The notes under the pieces are model-generated. The model was not told the DNA's origin. It searched no databases and worked only from the letters and a program-made list of their open reading frames with translations. 64,000 nucleotides of DNA from Parasediminibacterium sp051861445 (GTDB lineage: Bacteria > Bacteroidota > Bacteroidia > Chitinophagales > Chitinophagaceae). The stretch is from positions 1 through 64,000 of the forward strand of contig JBHYCS010000008.1 in NCBI GenBank assembly GCA_051861445.1. The letters are read 5' to 3'. Of the stretch, positions 15,951-25,653 are shown one piece after another (position 1 is the stretch's first letter; every line of letters begins with the position of its first letter). Both the position numbers and the translations under genes were made by a program.

Positions 15951-18524
15951 ATGTATAAACAAGTTTTTAAACCAAGTTTTACAATCGCTATTCTACTATT
16001 TATATTCATTTCATCGATACAATCTCAAACAATTGTTTCTGATTCCATTTCTCTAAATGGAGTTTGGAAATTCAAGTCCGATTTATATAAGAAAGGAATG
16101 GAAGAAAAATGGTTTTTGCCCAGCACAAGTACCCTTTCATGGAACGATATTTCTGTGCCAGGCAGTTGGGATACACACAATGAATATGCTCATTTTACAG
16201 GAGATGCTTGGTATAAACGTACGTTTACGATTCCTCAAAACTTAAGTACCAAAAATATTCAACTTATATTTGAATCGGTATATAACTATGCAGAAGTATG
16301 GTTAAATGGTGTAAAAATTGGCGACAATAATCTTGGCTATTTAGCTTTTCAATTCAACATTACCAAAAACCTAAAATTTGGTACGAGCAATACACTTGTT
16401 GTAAGGGTAAACAATACATTTAAGTTAGGTGCAACATGGAATTGGGGCGGCATTCGACTACCTGTTTGGCTTGAAATTTCGAATATGGTTAAAGTAAATT
16501 ATTGTGCCATCAATGCCATTCCTAATTTACAAACAGAAACAGCAAACATTCAACTACAAACAGAAATTGGCAATTATACCAACATTAAAAAAAACATAAA
16601 CTACTCCATTGATATTGAATATAATGGAAAAAAGGTTGCTACTTCTACTGTACAAAATAAGGTAGAAGTGTTACCAAACACCAGCATTACTAGTACAACA
16701 AATATTAGTCTTGCTAAAAAAGATGTTCGTTTATGGCATTTCGAACGTCCAGAATTATACAATGCAATAGTAACCGTTTATGAAAATAGAAAGGCAATAC
16801 ATACTTACAAAGAACGATTTGGAATTAGAAAAATTGAAGTTGATGGTTTTCAATTAAAACTAAATGGAGAACCGATTAAAACAGTTGGTTTTAATATTAT
16901 TCCAGAAGACAGAGTATATGGAAATGCCTTGCCATTAGAGCGTTTTAAACACATGGTAAATCTTATGAGAGCTTGTGGAGCGAATATGGCTAGATTAAGC
17001 CATTTTGCCTTACCAAAAAATTATATTGATTATTTAGATGAACAAGGAATAATGATTTTTGAAGAGGTTTCTCTTTGGGGAAAAGATACACTTGTAAATC
17101 CCAATCATCCTTTACCTAAATTATGGCTTACAAAATTAATTAAACAGCAATATAATCACCCATCTGTTATTGGTTGGAGTGTTGGCAACGAAATTGGTTC
17201 TTATAAAAACAATCCGTTGGTGTATGAATATGTAAAACAAGCGATTGCTTTGGCAAAAAAATTAGACTCTAACAGGTTGGTTTCTTATGCAAGCAATACG
17301 GCAACAAGTCAAAAGAATGATCCATCAGAATTATGTGATATTGTGATGGTGAATAGTTACGGTAATTGGGGCAAAGCAGCTGAAATTGTACACAAAAACT
17401 TTCCATCAAAACTCATTTTCTTTACAGAATTTGGTGCGGATTTAAATGATGAAAACTTAGACAACTCTACCATTCCTATCGAAAAAATGTTGAGAGAAAT
17501 GAGAGGTAAACCATACGTTGCAGGTGCATCACTTTGGACATTTAATGACTATAGAAGTAACTATTGGAGTCCTAAAACAACTTGGAATACTGCTCCTTCA
17601 GAAAACAGAGCATGGGGAATCGTAAACAGTGTTTTACAACCTAAACAATCGTACTTCAAAACAAAAAAAGAATACCAACCTTTTATTGTAAAAAATAGTT
17701 TGTTTAAAATAGAAAACAATGCTGCATTGTTTAGTTTACAACTACAAACAAGAGATTTACAGAGTTTTCCTGCCTTTATCATCAAAAATTATCAACTAAA
17801 AATAGCAGGTAAAAATAAAAAAGGCGAAGTAGTAGCTACCCATCAAACAACCATCCCTACTCTTTTACCAGATGCTACAATTACAACGTTACAAACGAGT
17901 TTACCTTATCAAACAAATATTGCCTCCATTTCAATAGAAATAATTGATCAATTAGGCTATAACAGATACGATACAACCATTTACACACAAACCCCAATTG
18001 AACCTAAAATTATAGCAGTTCATAAAAATCTAAATGGCTGTAGAGTTGTTTTTGAGCAAGACAATTCAGCAAAAAAATATTATGTAAAATACGGAAGCAA
18101 AGAGTTGACAAATTGTTCAGATACAGCCTACTTAAATCATTATATTGATATTGATGACTTAAAAACAGATAGCATTTATCAATTGCAGTTAATTGCAGAA
18201 AATAATGCAGGTAAAACGGAAGGATTGGTTGTAAAAAATATAGAACTAATTTCATCAGAGTTACCACCAATTGTTTGGAGTGTAATTCCTATCAACAACG
18301 AATGCTTTATTTCATTTTCCACAGATCCTTTAGATTATAAATATGAGGTTGAATATGGTACTGCATTAGGAAAGTATGATAAAAGAATTCTTGTAGGAAA
18401 TAGAGGTGGTATTCAAATACCCTTTTTGAAAAGAAATACAAACTATTTTGTAAGAATGAGAAGAATTTTACAATGGGGTTTTGCTAGTGAATGGACAAAT
18501 GAATTTAATGTAACAACAAAATAA
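15951..18524 (+). CDS. Secreted glycoside hydrolase family 2 protein
   Basis: A retaining exo-glycosidase of the GH2 beta-galactosidase/beta-glucuronidase/beta-mannosidase group, probably periplasmic. A signal peptide is followed by the sugar-binding domain (SLNGVWKF, ISVPGSWDT, AWYKRTFTIP, NYAEVWLNGVKIG), an Ig-like domain, the TIM barrel and two Fn3-like domains in the last 180 residues. The acid/base is E414 in WSVGNEIGS and the nucleophile is E493 in IFFTEFGAD, 79 residues apart as is usual. WTFNDYRSNYW lies near the barrel end. The sugar specificity cannot be read. The GH43-like gene starts three bases after the stop, so the two are co-transcribed. Confidence 0.9.
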   Translation: MYKQVFKPSFTIAILLFIFISSIQSQTIVSDSISLNGVWKFKSDLYKKGMEEKWFLPSTSTLSWNDISVPGSWDTHNEYAHFTGDAWYKRTFTIPQNLSTKNIQLIFESVYNYAEVWLNGVKIGDNNLGYLAFQFNITKNLKFGTSNTLVVRVNNTFKLGATWNWGGIRLPVWLEISNMVKVNYCAINAIPNLQTETANIQLQTEIGNYTNIKKNINYSIDIEYNGKKVATSTVQNKVEVLPNTSITSTTNISLAKKDVRLWHFERPELYNAIVTVYENRKAIHTYKERFGIRKIEVDGFQLKLNGEPIKTVGFNIIPEDRVYGNALPLERFKHMVNLMRACGANMARLSHFALPKNYIDYLDEQGIMIFEEVSLWGKDTLVNPNHPLPKLWLTKLIKQQYNHPSVIGWSVGNEIGSYKNNPLVYEYVKQAIALAKKLDSNRLVSYASNTATSQKNDPSELCDIVMVNSYGNWGKAAEIVHKNFPSKLIFFTEFGADLNDENLDNSTIPIEKMLREMRGKPYVAGASLWTFNDYRSNYWSPKTTWNTAPSENRAWGIVNSVLQPKQSYFKTKKEYQPFIVKNSLFKIENNAALFSLQLQTRDLQSFPAFIIKNYQLKIAGKNKKGEVVATHQTTIPTLLPDATITTLQTSLPYQTNIASISIEIIDQLGYNRYDTTIYTQTPIEPKIIAVHKNLNGCRVVFEQDNSAKKYYVKYGSKELTNCSDTAYLNHYIDIDDLKTDSIYQLQLIAENNAGKTEGLVVKNIELISSELPPIVWSVIPINNECFISFSTDPLDYKYEVEYGTALGKYDKRILVGNRGGIQIPFLKRNTNYFVRMRRILQWGFASEWTNEFNVTTK

Positions 18525-18533
18525 GGTATGTAT

Positions 18534-19565
18534 ATGAAAAAAGGATTGCTAATTGCGTTAATAACAACAATAGGTTTGTATACCTATGCTCAAAAAAATA
18601 CCAGTTTTACACCGGGTAAACCTTGGAAAGACAATAACGGCGTACACATTAATGCACATGGTGGTAATGTTATTTTCTTTAAAAACAAATACTATTGGTA
18701 TGGTGAACATAAAATAGCAGGTAAATCAGAAGCACAAATGGCCGATGGAGGAATACACTGCTACTCATCTACAGATTTATTGAATTGGAAAGATGAAGGA
18801 ATTGTTTTATCAGTTTCATATACAGATTCTACAGCAGATTTAGCTTATGGATGCATATTAGAACGACCAAAAATTATATACGATAAAAATCAAAAAAAAT
18901 TTATTGCATATTTTAAATATTACCCAAGAGGCACAGGTTATTTAAAAGGATATATTGGTATGGCAACAAGTAATTCGGCTACAGGACCATTTATATATAA
19001 AAACAAGTTTTTAGGTGCAAGTTCAGATTTTGGATCTGGTGATTTTTCTATGTACGAAAATGTAGACAACAATGTTTATCATTTAACAGTAAGAAAACCA
19101 GATAAAACATTTGTAATTGGCAAATTAAGCAAAAACAGAATGCAGCCTGAAGGAAAATACCAACCTGTAAAAGGAATAGAAAAACACACCGAAGCACCTG
19201 CTGTTATTTTCCATAACAAAAAATATTTCTTACTTGGTTCAGGGTCAAGCGGTTGGAAACCCAATAAAGCCAGATTGTTTATGGCAGATTCGTTAATGGG
19301 AGAATTTACAGATTTAGGAAACCCTTGTGTAGGCAGAAATCCACATAATGGCATTGGTGCAGATACTACTTTTGGCGGACAAAGTGCTTACATTTTGAAA
19401 GTGCCTGGTAAAAAAGATGCATACATAGCTATGTTCGACATTTGGAAACCCGATACACCAATTGAAGGATTATATATTTGGCTACCAATTGTTTTTGAAA
19501 AAGGCATACCTAAAATTTATTGGAAGGATAGTTGGAATCTTAACTTTTTTAATAAGAAACAATAA
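18534..19565 (+). CDS. Secreted glycoside hydrolase family 43-like protein
   Basis: A five-bladed beta-propeller hydrolase by motif pattern. After a signal peptide (MKKGLLIALITTIGLYTYAQ) it reads WKDNNGVHINAHGGNVIFFKNKYYWYGEH, then YSSTDLLNWKDEG, ERPKIIYDKNQKKFIAYFKYY, TEAPAVIFHNKKYFLLGSGSSGW and TFGGQSAYILKV. The HINAHGG...YYWYGE block resembles GH43 members related to exo-beta-1,3-galactanases (GH43_24), but the subfamily is uncertain. ATG 18534 begins the signal peptide; ATG 18528 is an alternative two codons earlier. It forms a transcription unit with the GH2 upstream and may act on the same glycan. Confidence 0.8.
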   Translation: MKKGLLIALITTIGLYTYAQKNTSFTPGKPWKDNNGVHINAHGGNVIFFKNKYYWYGEHKIAGKSEAQMADGGIHCYSSTDLLNWKDEGIVLSVSYTDSTADLAYGCILERPKIIYDKNQKKFIAYFKYYPRGTGYLKGYIGMATSNSATGPFIYKNKFLGASSDFGSGDFSMYENVDNNVYHLTVRKPDKTFVIGKLSKNRMQPEGKYQPVKGIEKHTEAPAVIFHNKKYFLLGSGSSGWKPNKARLFMADSLMGEFTDLGNPCVGRNPHNGIGADTTFGGQSAYILKVPGKKDAYIAMFDIWKPDTPIEGLYIWLPIVFEKGIPKIYWKDSWNLNFFNKKQ

Positions 19566-19608
19566 AACGATGTTAGAATCGTATCAATTTTAGAACTAAA
19601 AACTATAA

Positions 19609-19619
19609 TTCAAACGATT
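19609..19619. promoter_or_regulatory. Partial operator-like site upstream of the small secreted protein
   Basis: TTCAAACGATT matches 11 of 18 bases of the palindrome found upstream of both GH128 genes, but its right half is lost (AAC replaces GAAAT). It lies 15 bases before the -7 box at 19635, the same relative place as at 20114 and 30437. Confidence 0.3.
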
Positions 19620-19634
19620 AACTAATAAAATAAT

Positions 19635-19642
19635 TACCTTTG
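19635..19642 (+). promoter_or_regulatory. -7 promoter element of the small secreted protein
   Basis: TACCTTTG matches TAnnTTTG and lies 17 bases before the ATG at 19660. Confidence 0.5.
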
Positions 19643-19659
19643 TAATAAATACATAAAAT

Positions 19660-20022
19660 ATGAAAAAAATCATCCTAACATTTGCATTATGCTTAGGTAT
19701 TGCAACCACAAATTTTGCTCAATCGGCTGAAGAAGTAAAAGCACAAAGAGCAACAAGTTTAGAACAAATGGGTACAGCTGCAAAAGAAGTTGGCCTAGAT
19801 GAAAAACAAGTGGTAAAGCTAAAAGCGATTTTTGAAGAGTTATTTAAATCTCAAGACGAAATTAAAGCCGATGCAACTTTAACACCAGAGCAAAGAAAAG
19901 AAAAGCTAACAAAAGCAAATGAGAAAAAAGATTGGAAAGTTTCTAATCTTATGGGTGATAAATACAAAGCATATGCTGAAGCAAGAAAAAGAATTGTAGA
20001 AGCTGCTAAAAAAACAAATTAA
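19660..20022 (+). CDS. Small secreted helical protein, Spy/LTxxQ-like
   Basis: A 120-aa protein with a signal peptide (MKKIILTFALCLGIATTNFAQS) and a highly charged, helical mature part (LGLDEKQVVKLKAIFEELFKSQDEIKA, LTPEQRKEKLTKANEKKDWKVSNLMGDKYKAYAEARKRIVEAAKK). The LTPEQRKEKL segment resembles the LTxxQ repeat of Spy/CpxP periplasmic chaperones, so a chaperone or stress-sensing role is possible. It stands between the GH43-like and GH128 genes with its own promoter and terminator. A second protein of this style (54080) is encoded in a sigma-factor operon. Confidence 0.7.
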   Translation: MKKIILTFALCLGIATTNFAQSAEEVKAQRATSLEQMGTAAKEVGLDEKQVVKLKAIFEELFKSQDEIKADATLTPEQRKEKLTKANEKKDWKVSNLMGDKYKAYAEARKRIVEAAKKTN

Positions 20023-20037
20023 TTTTTAGTTTATTGT

Positions 20038-20072
20038 AAAAAAGCTGTGTATCAAAAACACAGCTTTTTTTT
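20038..20072 (+). terminator. Intrinsic terminator after the small secreted protein
   Basis: AAAGCTGTGT (20041-20050) pairs with ACACAGCTTT (20058-20067) around a seven-base loop and is followed by T to 20072. Confidence 0.85.
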
Positions 20073-20113
20073 GTGCCTAAACAACAAATCAAAATACCAG
20101 TGTAATTGATAAT

Positions 20114-20131
20114 ATTTCAATCGTTTGAAAT
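20114..20131. promoter_or_regulatory. 18-bp palindromic operator upstream of the 1713-aa GH128 gene
   Basis: ATTTCAATCGTTTGAAAT is a near-palindrome (ATTTCAA-NCGN-TTGAAAT) with the central CG typical of LacI-family operators. Its exact reverse complement is found at 30437-30454, upstream of the paralogous gene on the other strand. It lies 11 bases before the -7 box, about where the -33 element should be, a repressor-like position. Confidence 0.7.
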
Positions 20132-20142
20132 TAAATTTCACT

Positions 20143-20150
20143 TATTTTCG
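20143..20150 (+). promoter_or_regulatory. -7 promoter element of the 1713-aa GH128 gene
   Basis: TATTTTCG differs from TAnnTTTG at one position and is identical to the box upstream of the 742-aa paralogue (30427-30434, minus strand). The ATG at 20180 lies 29 bases after it. Confidence 0.5.
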
Positions 20151-20179
20151 TAATCAATTGTAATTATTCGCTTGGCAAT

Positions 20180-23100
20180 ATGAAAAAAATTAACCTTACA
20201 CTAGTCGCCATTTTATTATGGCAAATTTGCAGTGCACAACTAAGAGTATATTCCGCTTATAATTTTCAAGGTGCATCAGGCACATGTGTAAGTAAAATAA
20301 TTTATACAGGAAGTAGTATTCCGAATGGTTTAAATAATAGTATTAAATCTATACAACTTAGCCAAGGCTTTATGGCTACTCTGGCCGAAAATGAAGATGG
20401 TACTGGAGAAAGATTTACATATATGGCTACACAAAGTGCCATCAACGTAAATCTTGCCCTTGTTTTACAGAACAAAATTTCATTTATACGAGTTTTAAAA
20501 TTACCCAATACTCCCGTAAGAAAAAAAGGTGCAGGTGTAATTACAGAAGCCGATGAAATTGCAGCAAATACGAGCTGGTATTACGATTGGGGAAGTATGG
20601 ATTCTTCAACACTTACAAGAGAATATGTACCAATGATGTGGAGTGGTGGCACTGCATCTCAACTAAGAATTGACTCCGTAATAAGAGATAGCTTAACGCA
20701 CTATTTGGCATTTAATGAGCCCAATCATGCATCACAAGCAAATATGTTTGTGCGTAACGCAATACCTATTTATAAAAAAATGCTAAGAGCAGGTACAAGA
20801 ATGGGGTCTCCTGTTGGTACAGAAGAAGCTTATAGAACTTGGGTTGATAGTTTTGCAACAGAAGCAAGTAAACAAAAACTACAGATAGATTTTATATGCG
20901 TACATTGGTATGACTGGGGTAATTGGTTAAGTACTAGCAATGTAAATCCTACGGCAACGCAAGTTTTAAATAGGTTTAAAGCCTACATTGATGATGTATG
21001 GGATTTGTACAAAAAACCAATTTGGGTTACTGAATTTAACGCCAATGTAAATAGAAGTGCAGCCGTAAATCAGGCTTTTTTTGAGTTAGCTATTCCTTGG
21101 CTAGATAGCGACCCAAGAATAGAACGATATGCCCCATTTTTTGAAGATCATTTTCCGCTGTTAGATGCCAATGGTAACTTAACCCCAATGGGTACTATGT
21201 ACAATGCACAACAATCTACTTTAGCATATCCTCAAAACATAGTAGACAGCAGACCTGTTTTTCCCGAAGTTGTTTTAGCAGGTTTTAATACAACAGGATT
21301 AAACACAACTACAAGTAATAGTATTTCATCCCCACTTGCACCTACAACTTTAGATGCAAGAATAACTGCAACACAATCTTTAACAGCAGGGAGCGGTAAC
21401 ACTGGTTCTTTTTCACTAGCTGGTTTTTGGGGTGGATTATCATGGTCAAATTCTACAGCAGCAGTTGGTATTTCAGAAAATAAATTTATAAGTTTTAAGC
21501 TACAAGCAGCAACAGGTAAAACCGTTAATTATAGCTTAATTGATACAGTTAATATTAGGGTAAATACAAATGGGCCTAATCAATACCAGTTTCAATATCA
21601 GATAAATAATGGTTCTTTTGTAAACATAGCAACGCGTTCAATAGCAACTGTTACCGCTTTAAGAACAGATAAATTAAGTCCAATTGATTTATCAAGTATA
21701 AGTGCATTACAAAATGTACCATCAACTAGTACAGTTACTTTTAGAATTATTCCTTATGGAGCTACAACTACGAATTCTTTTGCTATTGGAGATGGAACTT
21801 CAAATTCAACCAACGATCTTGCTATAAAGGGTTATTTATTAGAAGATACGGCAACAGTTTTGGTTACTCCTGGAAACGCTTTAAATTTTGACGGCACAGA
21901 CGATTATATAAGCATTGCTGATGCAAATGCAATAGACCTAACTACTAACTACACACTAGAGGCTTGGATACGACCAACAAGTTTTTCTACAAATGCTGGA
22001 ATAATAAGCAAATCTCAAACAAATACTTCTGCAGGATATTATCTTGGCTTATCCAACTCCTCGCCGTTTACTGGTTTAAGTTTCGATGGTTTGCAAACAG
22101 CAAATGGAATTTTAGAAGCAGGCAAATGGTATCATATAGCGGCAGTAAATAATGGTGGTACTAGAATATTGTATGTAAATGGTATCGCTACTGCACTTAC
22201 AGGTACAGTTATTTCCACTGCAATAAATACACAAGCTTTAACAATTGGCGTACATAATTTACAAACGCCAAGATACTTTTCTGGCTCCATTGATGAAGTT
22301 AGAATTTGGAATATTGCTAAACAAGAATCGGAGATAAAAGAATTTATGTTTAACACAATTAGTGCATCTACTAATAACTTGGTAAAGTATTTCAATTTCG
22401 ATAACGGTATCGCTGGTGGCACTAATACAGGTTTAAATATTTTACAAGAACTAACATCTAACCCCAATAATGGAACACTTACCAATATGGCACTTACGGG
22501 TGCTACAAGTAATTGGGTAGAAAGTTATGCAATGATTATTCCAGAAGCGAAACAAGAAAGTAGTAAAACAACAACTGGTTTTACTGCCAATTGGTTGCCA
22601 CCTTCAATTAGTAACTTACAAAATGTAGATCATTATCTATTAGATGTTTCTACTAATTCGAACTTTTCATCCTTTGTACCAAGTTATAATGCAGCAATTA
22701 TAAATGGCACATCACAAAACATTACAGGTTTAACACCAAATACTACTTACTACTATAGAGTTAGAGCCAATAAAACTGCAGTTTCAAATCAAGGAGGTTT
22801 TTCTGAAACTATTACGGTTATTCCATTATCAACCGATGCTAATTTATCAGCACTTACACTAAGCCAAGGTAGTTTATCGCCAATATTTGAAAGTAACACA
22901 ACAGCCTATTCAGTTACATACCAAAACAATATAGCTAATATAACGGTTACACCTACAAAATCAAATACAAATGCCACTATTCAAATAAATATTAATGGCG
23001 GCACTTATGCATCTATAAATAGTGGTACAGCATCATCTAATTTAGCTTTAAACGTTGGAAATAATGTCATAAACATTTTAGTAACGGCAGAAGATTTAAG

Positions 23101-25321
23101 CACAAAAATGTATAGCATTACAGTTACAAGAGAAGTAAATACTTGGACAGGAGCAACTTCGGTAGCTTATAATACAGCATCAAATTGGACAGGCAATGTT
23201 GTTCCTACAATTAATGATGATATTTTAATACCCGATGTATCTGCAGCTAGTAATAGATACCCTCAAATTACAGGAATTGGTAACGCTGAGTGGAAAAGTT
23301 TTGCTAAAAATATTACTATTAATGCTGGTGCAAGTTTAACTGTAACCAACAATAGCGATTTTACTCGTTATGGTATTTTTATAATTTCTGGAAATATTAT
23401 TAATAATGGAACACTTACTGTTACTAGCAGAAGCGTAATTGATGTAAATGGTGCTACCATTGAATTTGCAGGATCTACACTTCAAACAATAGCTGCTAAT
23501 ACTTTTGCAGGCAATACTGTTTATAATTTAAGAATAAATAATCCATCTGGTGTAGTGTTAAATGGAGCATTAACAGTAAATGGTACACTTACACCAACAA
23601 CTGGTACATTTACTACAAACAACAATTTAACGCTATCATCTATTACTACTCGTACAGCAGGTGTGGCAGCAGGAAGTGGGGTAATTGTAGGTAACGTAAC
23701 TGTTCAAAGATTTGTACCTGCAAGAAGAGCATTTAGATTTTTAGCACATCCATTTACGAATAACTTATCGATAAGTGAGTTAACTGATAACATAGATATT
23801 ACTGGTTCTGGTGGTTCTCCATTTACAAATACAATAACAAACTCATCAAGTGCATTTGAATACAATAATAACAACGTTATTTCTACTTTAAGCCAAGGAT
23901 GGACGCCACTTACAGCAACAAGCACTTTAAATGCATTAAGAGGATATAGAATTTTAATACGTGGCCCTAAAGGACAAGGATTAAATGGACAAACTTATAC
24001 AGCCAGTTCAGTAACACTTAACTGGTCTGGAACTTTAAACCAAGGTAACCAAGTAGCTACTTTAGCGTACAATGGTGTAAATAAAGATTATTCATTAGTA
24101 GGCAATCCTTATGCAAGCCCAATAGACTTAAGTTTGGTAACATTAGGCAGTAATGTAAACGCAAATTTCAGTGTTTGGAATACAACAGCAGGCACAAGAG
24201 GAGCTTATGTTACGCAACCATTTAGTAACAGTTATATTTTACCAAGTGGAGCTGCCTTTTTTGTCCAAAGTATAGCCAACACAAATAACACAATTACATT
24301 TACAGAAGCTAGTAAACCTACAACAGGCTCTCCAAATAGCATATTTAGTACGAGTAACACAAACGAATTTCTAACACTAGAAGTAAATGACTCAACAGGA
24401 AATTATGCCGACAAACTTGATTTTATATTTAACAATAATCTTTACACTACTAAATATGATGCTTTATGGGATGCTATAAAAATGATTAATCCTGATGTAA
24501 ATTTTTATAGCATTTGCAACGACTCTATATTACTAGCTATTGATAGAAGACCAAATATGTTTTCGAGTATTCCTTTAGGCTTTACTGCACCTATTGGTAA
24601 TTATAAGATTATGGTAAAAAATCTACCATCTTTAACTAGTAGTAATTATTACTTGAAAGATAATTATTTACTCACCACCACATTACTTTCAGACAATACA
24701 ACAATAAACATAAACATTACCGATGATGCAGCAAGTAGTGGCAACAACCGTTTTGAATTAACTACCAATAACACTACTATTCTACCAGTTACTTTTATTA
24801 GTATCAATGGAAACAGGCAGATCGATGGCATAAACTTACTTTGGAAGGTTGCAAATGAAAAAAACTTAGATAGATACGAGATTGAAAAAAGTGAAAATGG
24901 AAATAGCTTTACCAAAATTGCTAGTATAAAAGCATTAGCAATAGGTTCTTATTCTTGGCTTGATAAAAGCAAAAACAATGGCAGCATTTACTATAGAATA
25001 AAAGCAGTAAACAGTGATGGAAGTTTTGAATATAGCCAAGTAATAAATATTGAAGCGAATAATAAAGCAGATTTTTCAATTAAAATAAGCCCTAATCCAT
25101 TAAAAGACTTACTGAACCTACATTACTTTGGATTAAATGAAACAGATTATTCTTCCATCATTATTTACGATAACAATGGAAAACAACTAACTGCTATCAA
25201 TATTGGAAAAGTAAAAACAGGACAATATAATATGAATATCAAAAGCTTATTAAAGGGTAGCTATATTATTCAGTTGCACAACGGTAGCAGAAAATTATCG
25301 AAGAAGATTATTAAAGAATAA
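20180..25321 (+). CDS. T9SS-secreted multidomain GH128-like glycanase with crystallin-fold N-terminus
   Basis: A 1713-aa extracellular or surface enzyme. Domains: signal peptide (1-19); a beta/gamma-crystallin-like module (about 20-95, LRVYSAYNFQGASGTC); a glycosyl-hydrolase catalytic domain of the GH128 type (about 115-350), with proposed acid/base E180 in LAFNEPNH and nucleophile E285 in IWVTEFNAN. Then come a beta-sandwich shared with the paralogue (365-555), a LamG/concanavalin-like domain (about 563-745), Fn3 (about 792-883), a cadherin-like beta-sandwich (about 885-983), a long beta-rich region, and a type A T9SS sorting domain (1632-1713, KISPNPLKDLLNLHY). GH128 enzymes cleave beta-1,3-glucans; the extra modules probably bind polysaccharide. 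It is monocistronic, with operator, promoter and terminator visible. Confidence 0.85.
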   Translation: MKKINLTLVAILLWQICSAQLRVYSAYNFQGASGTCVSKIIYTGSSIPNGLNNSIKSIQLSQGFMATLAENEDGTGERFTYMATQSAINVNLALVLQNKISFIRVLKLPNTPVRKKGAGVITEADEIAANTSWYYDWGSMDSSTLTREYVPMMWSGGTASQLRIDSVIRDSLTHYLAFNEPNHASQANMFVRNAIPIYKKMLRAGTRMGSPVGTEEAYRTWVDSFATEASKQKLQIDFICVHWYDWGNWLSTSNVNPTATQVLNRFKAYIDDVWDLYKKPIWVTEFNANVNRSAAVNQAFFELAIPWLDSDPRIERYAPFFEDHFPLLDANGNLTPMGTMYNAQQSTLAYPQNIVDSRPVFPEVVLAGFNTTGLNTTTSNSISSPLAPTTLDARITATQSLTAGSGNTGSFSLAGFWGGLSWSNSTAAVGISENKFISFKLQAATGKTVNYSLIDTVNIRVNTNGPNQYQFQYQINNGSFVNIATRSIATVTALRTDKLSPIDLSSISALQNVPSTSTVTFRIIPYGATTTNSFAIGDGTSNSTNDLAIKGYLLEDTATVLVTPGNALNFDGTDDYISIADANAIDLTTNYTLEAWIRPTSFSTNAGIISKSQTNTSAGYYLGLSNSSPFTGLSFDGLQTANGILEAGKWYHIAAVNNGGTRILYVNGIATALTGTVISTAINTQALTIGVHNLQTPRYFSGSIDEVRIWNIAKQESEIKEFMFNTISASTNNLVKYFNFDNGIAGGTNTGLNILQELTSNPNNGTLTNMALTGATSNWVESYAMIIPEAKQESSKTTTGFTANWLPPSISNLQNVDHYLLDVSTNSNFSSFVPSYNAAIINGTSQNITGLTPNTTYYYRVRANKTAVSNQGGFSETITVIPLSTDANLSALTLSQGSLSPIFESNTTAYSVTYQNNIANITVTPTKSNTNATIQININGGTYASINSGTASSNLALNVGNNVINILVTAEDLSTKMYSITVTREVNTWTGATSVAYNTASNWTGNVVPTINDDILIPDVSAASNRYPQITGIGNAEWKSFAKNITINAGASLTVTNNSDFTRYGIFIISGNIINNGTLTVTSRSVIDVNGATIEFAGSTLQTIAANTFAGNTVYNLRINNPSGVVLNGALTVNGTLTPTTGTFTTNNNLTLSSITTRTAGVAAGSGVIVGNVTVQRFVPARRAFRFLAHPFTNNLSISELTDNIDITGSGGSPFTNTITNSSSAFEYNNNNVISTLSQGWTPLTATSTLNALRGYRILIRGPKGQGLNGQTYTASSVTLNWSGTLNQGNQVATLAYNGVNKDYSLVGNPYASPIDLSLVTLGSNVNANFSVWNTTAGTRGAYVTQPFSNSYILPSGAAFFVQSIANTNNTITFTEASKPTTGSPNSIFSTSNTNEFLTLEVNDSTGNYADKLDFIFNNNLYTTKYDALWDAIKMINPDVNFYSICNDSILLAIDRRPNMFSSIPLGFTAPIGNYKIMVKNLPSLTSSNYYLKDNYLLTTTLLSDNTTININITDDAASSGNNRFELTTNNTTILPVTFISINGNRQIDGINLLWKVANEKNLDRYEIEKSENGNSFTKIASIKALAIGSYSWLDKSKNNGSIYYRIKAVNSDGSFEYSQVINIEANNKADFSIKISPNPLKDLLNLHYFGLNETDYSSIIIYDNNGKQLTAINIGKVKTGQYNMNIKSLLKGSYIIQLHNGSRKLSKKIIKE

Positions 25322-25653
25322 GCAACTCAATTAGACGCTCTACAAAAAATAAGAAAAGTAAATAAGCATTTGATAAAAGAGAAAGGGAGTAGTAACATTA
25401 CCACTCCCTTTTTTCTTCAAGCAACAATCTAGTTACTAAAATTCAGCTTTATGAAATAATCGTTTGTACTTTAAAAATTCTTTAAACTTCGAAATCATTT
25501 CTTAACAAACAAACTGTTTTTTTCACTACTTCTACAACTACTATAAAATATACAAATTCAGAACAAATTGTATCTATTTACACCAACCCAATTTCTTTAA
25601 ATTCAACTTCATGAAATAAGAAATATAAAATTGTACAAAGCATTAGAAGCTAT
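25322..25653. other. Convergent intergenic region
   Basis: This 332-base gap separates the convergent 1713-aa GH128 gene and the GH16 gene. It holds the terminator at 25381-25414. Beyond that it is AT-rich with no convincing gene or RNA. A stray CAAACGATT core (minus strand, near 25449-25457) is not near any promoter. Confidence 0.5.
25381..25414 (+). terminator. Intrinsic terminator after the 1713-aa GH128 gene
   Basis: AAAGGGAGT (25382-25390) pairs with ACTCCCTTT (25403-25411), with a small inner GT/AC pairing, followed by T to 25414. The A-rich left flank means it could also serve the convergent GH16 operon, though that gene ends 240 bases away. Confidence 0.8.

Noticed and set aside
22132..22485. 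117-codon antisense open frame in the 1713-aa glycanase
   Set aside because: Lies opposite a clear LamG-domain coding region; no independent evidence.
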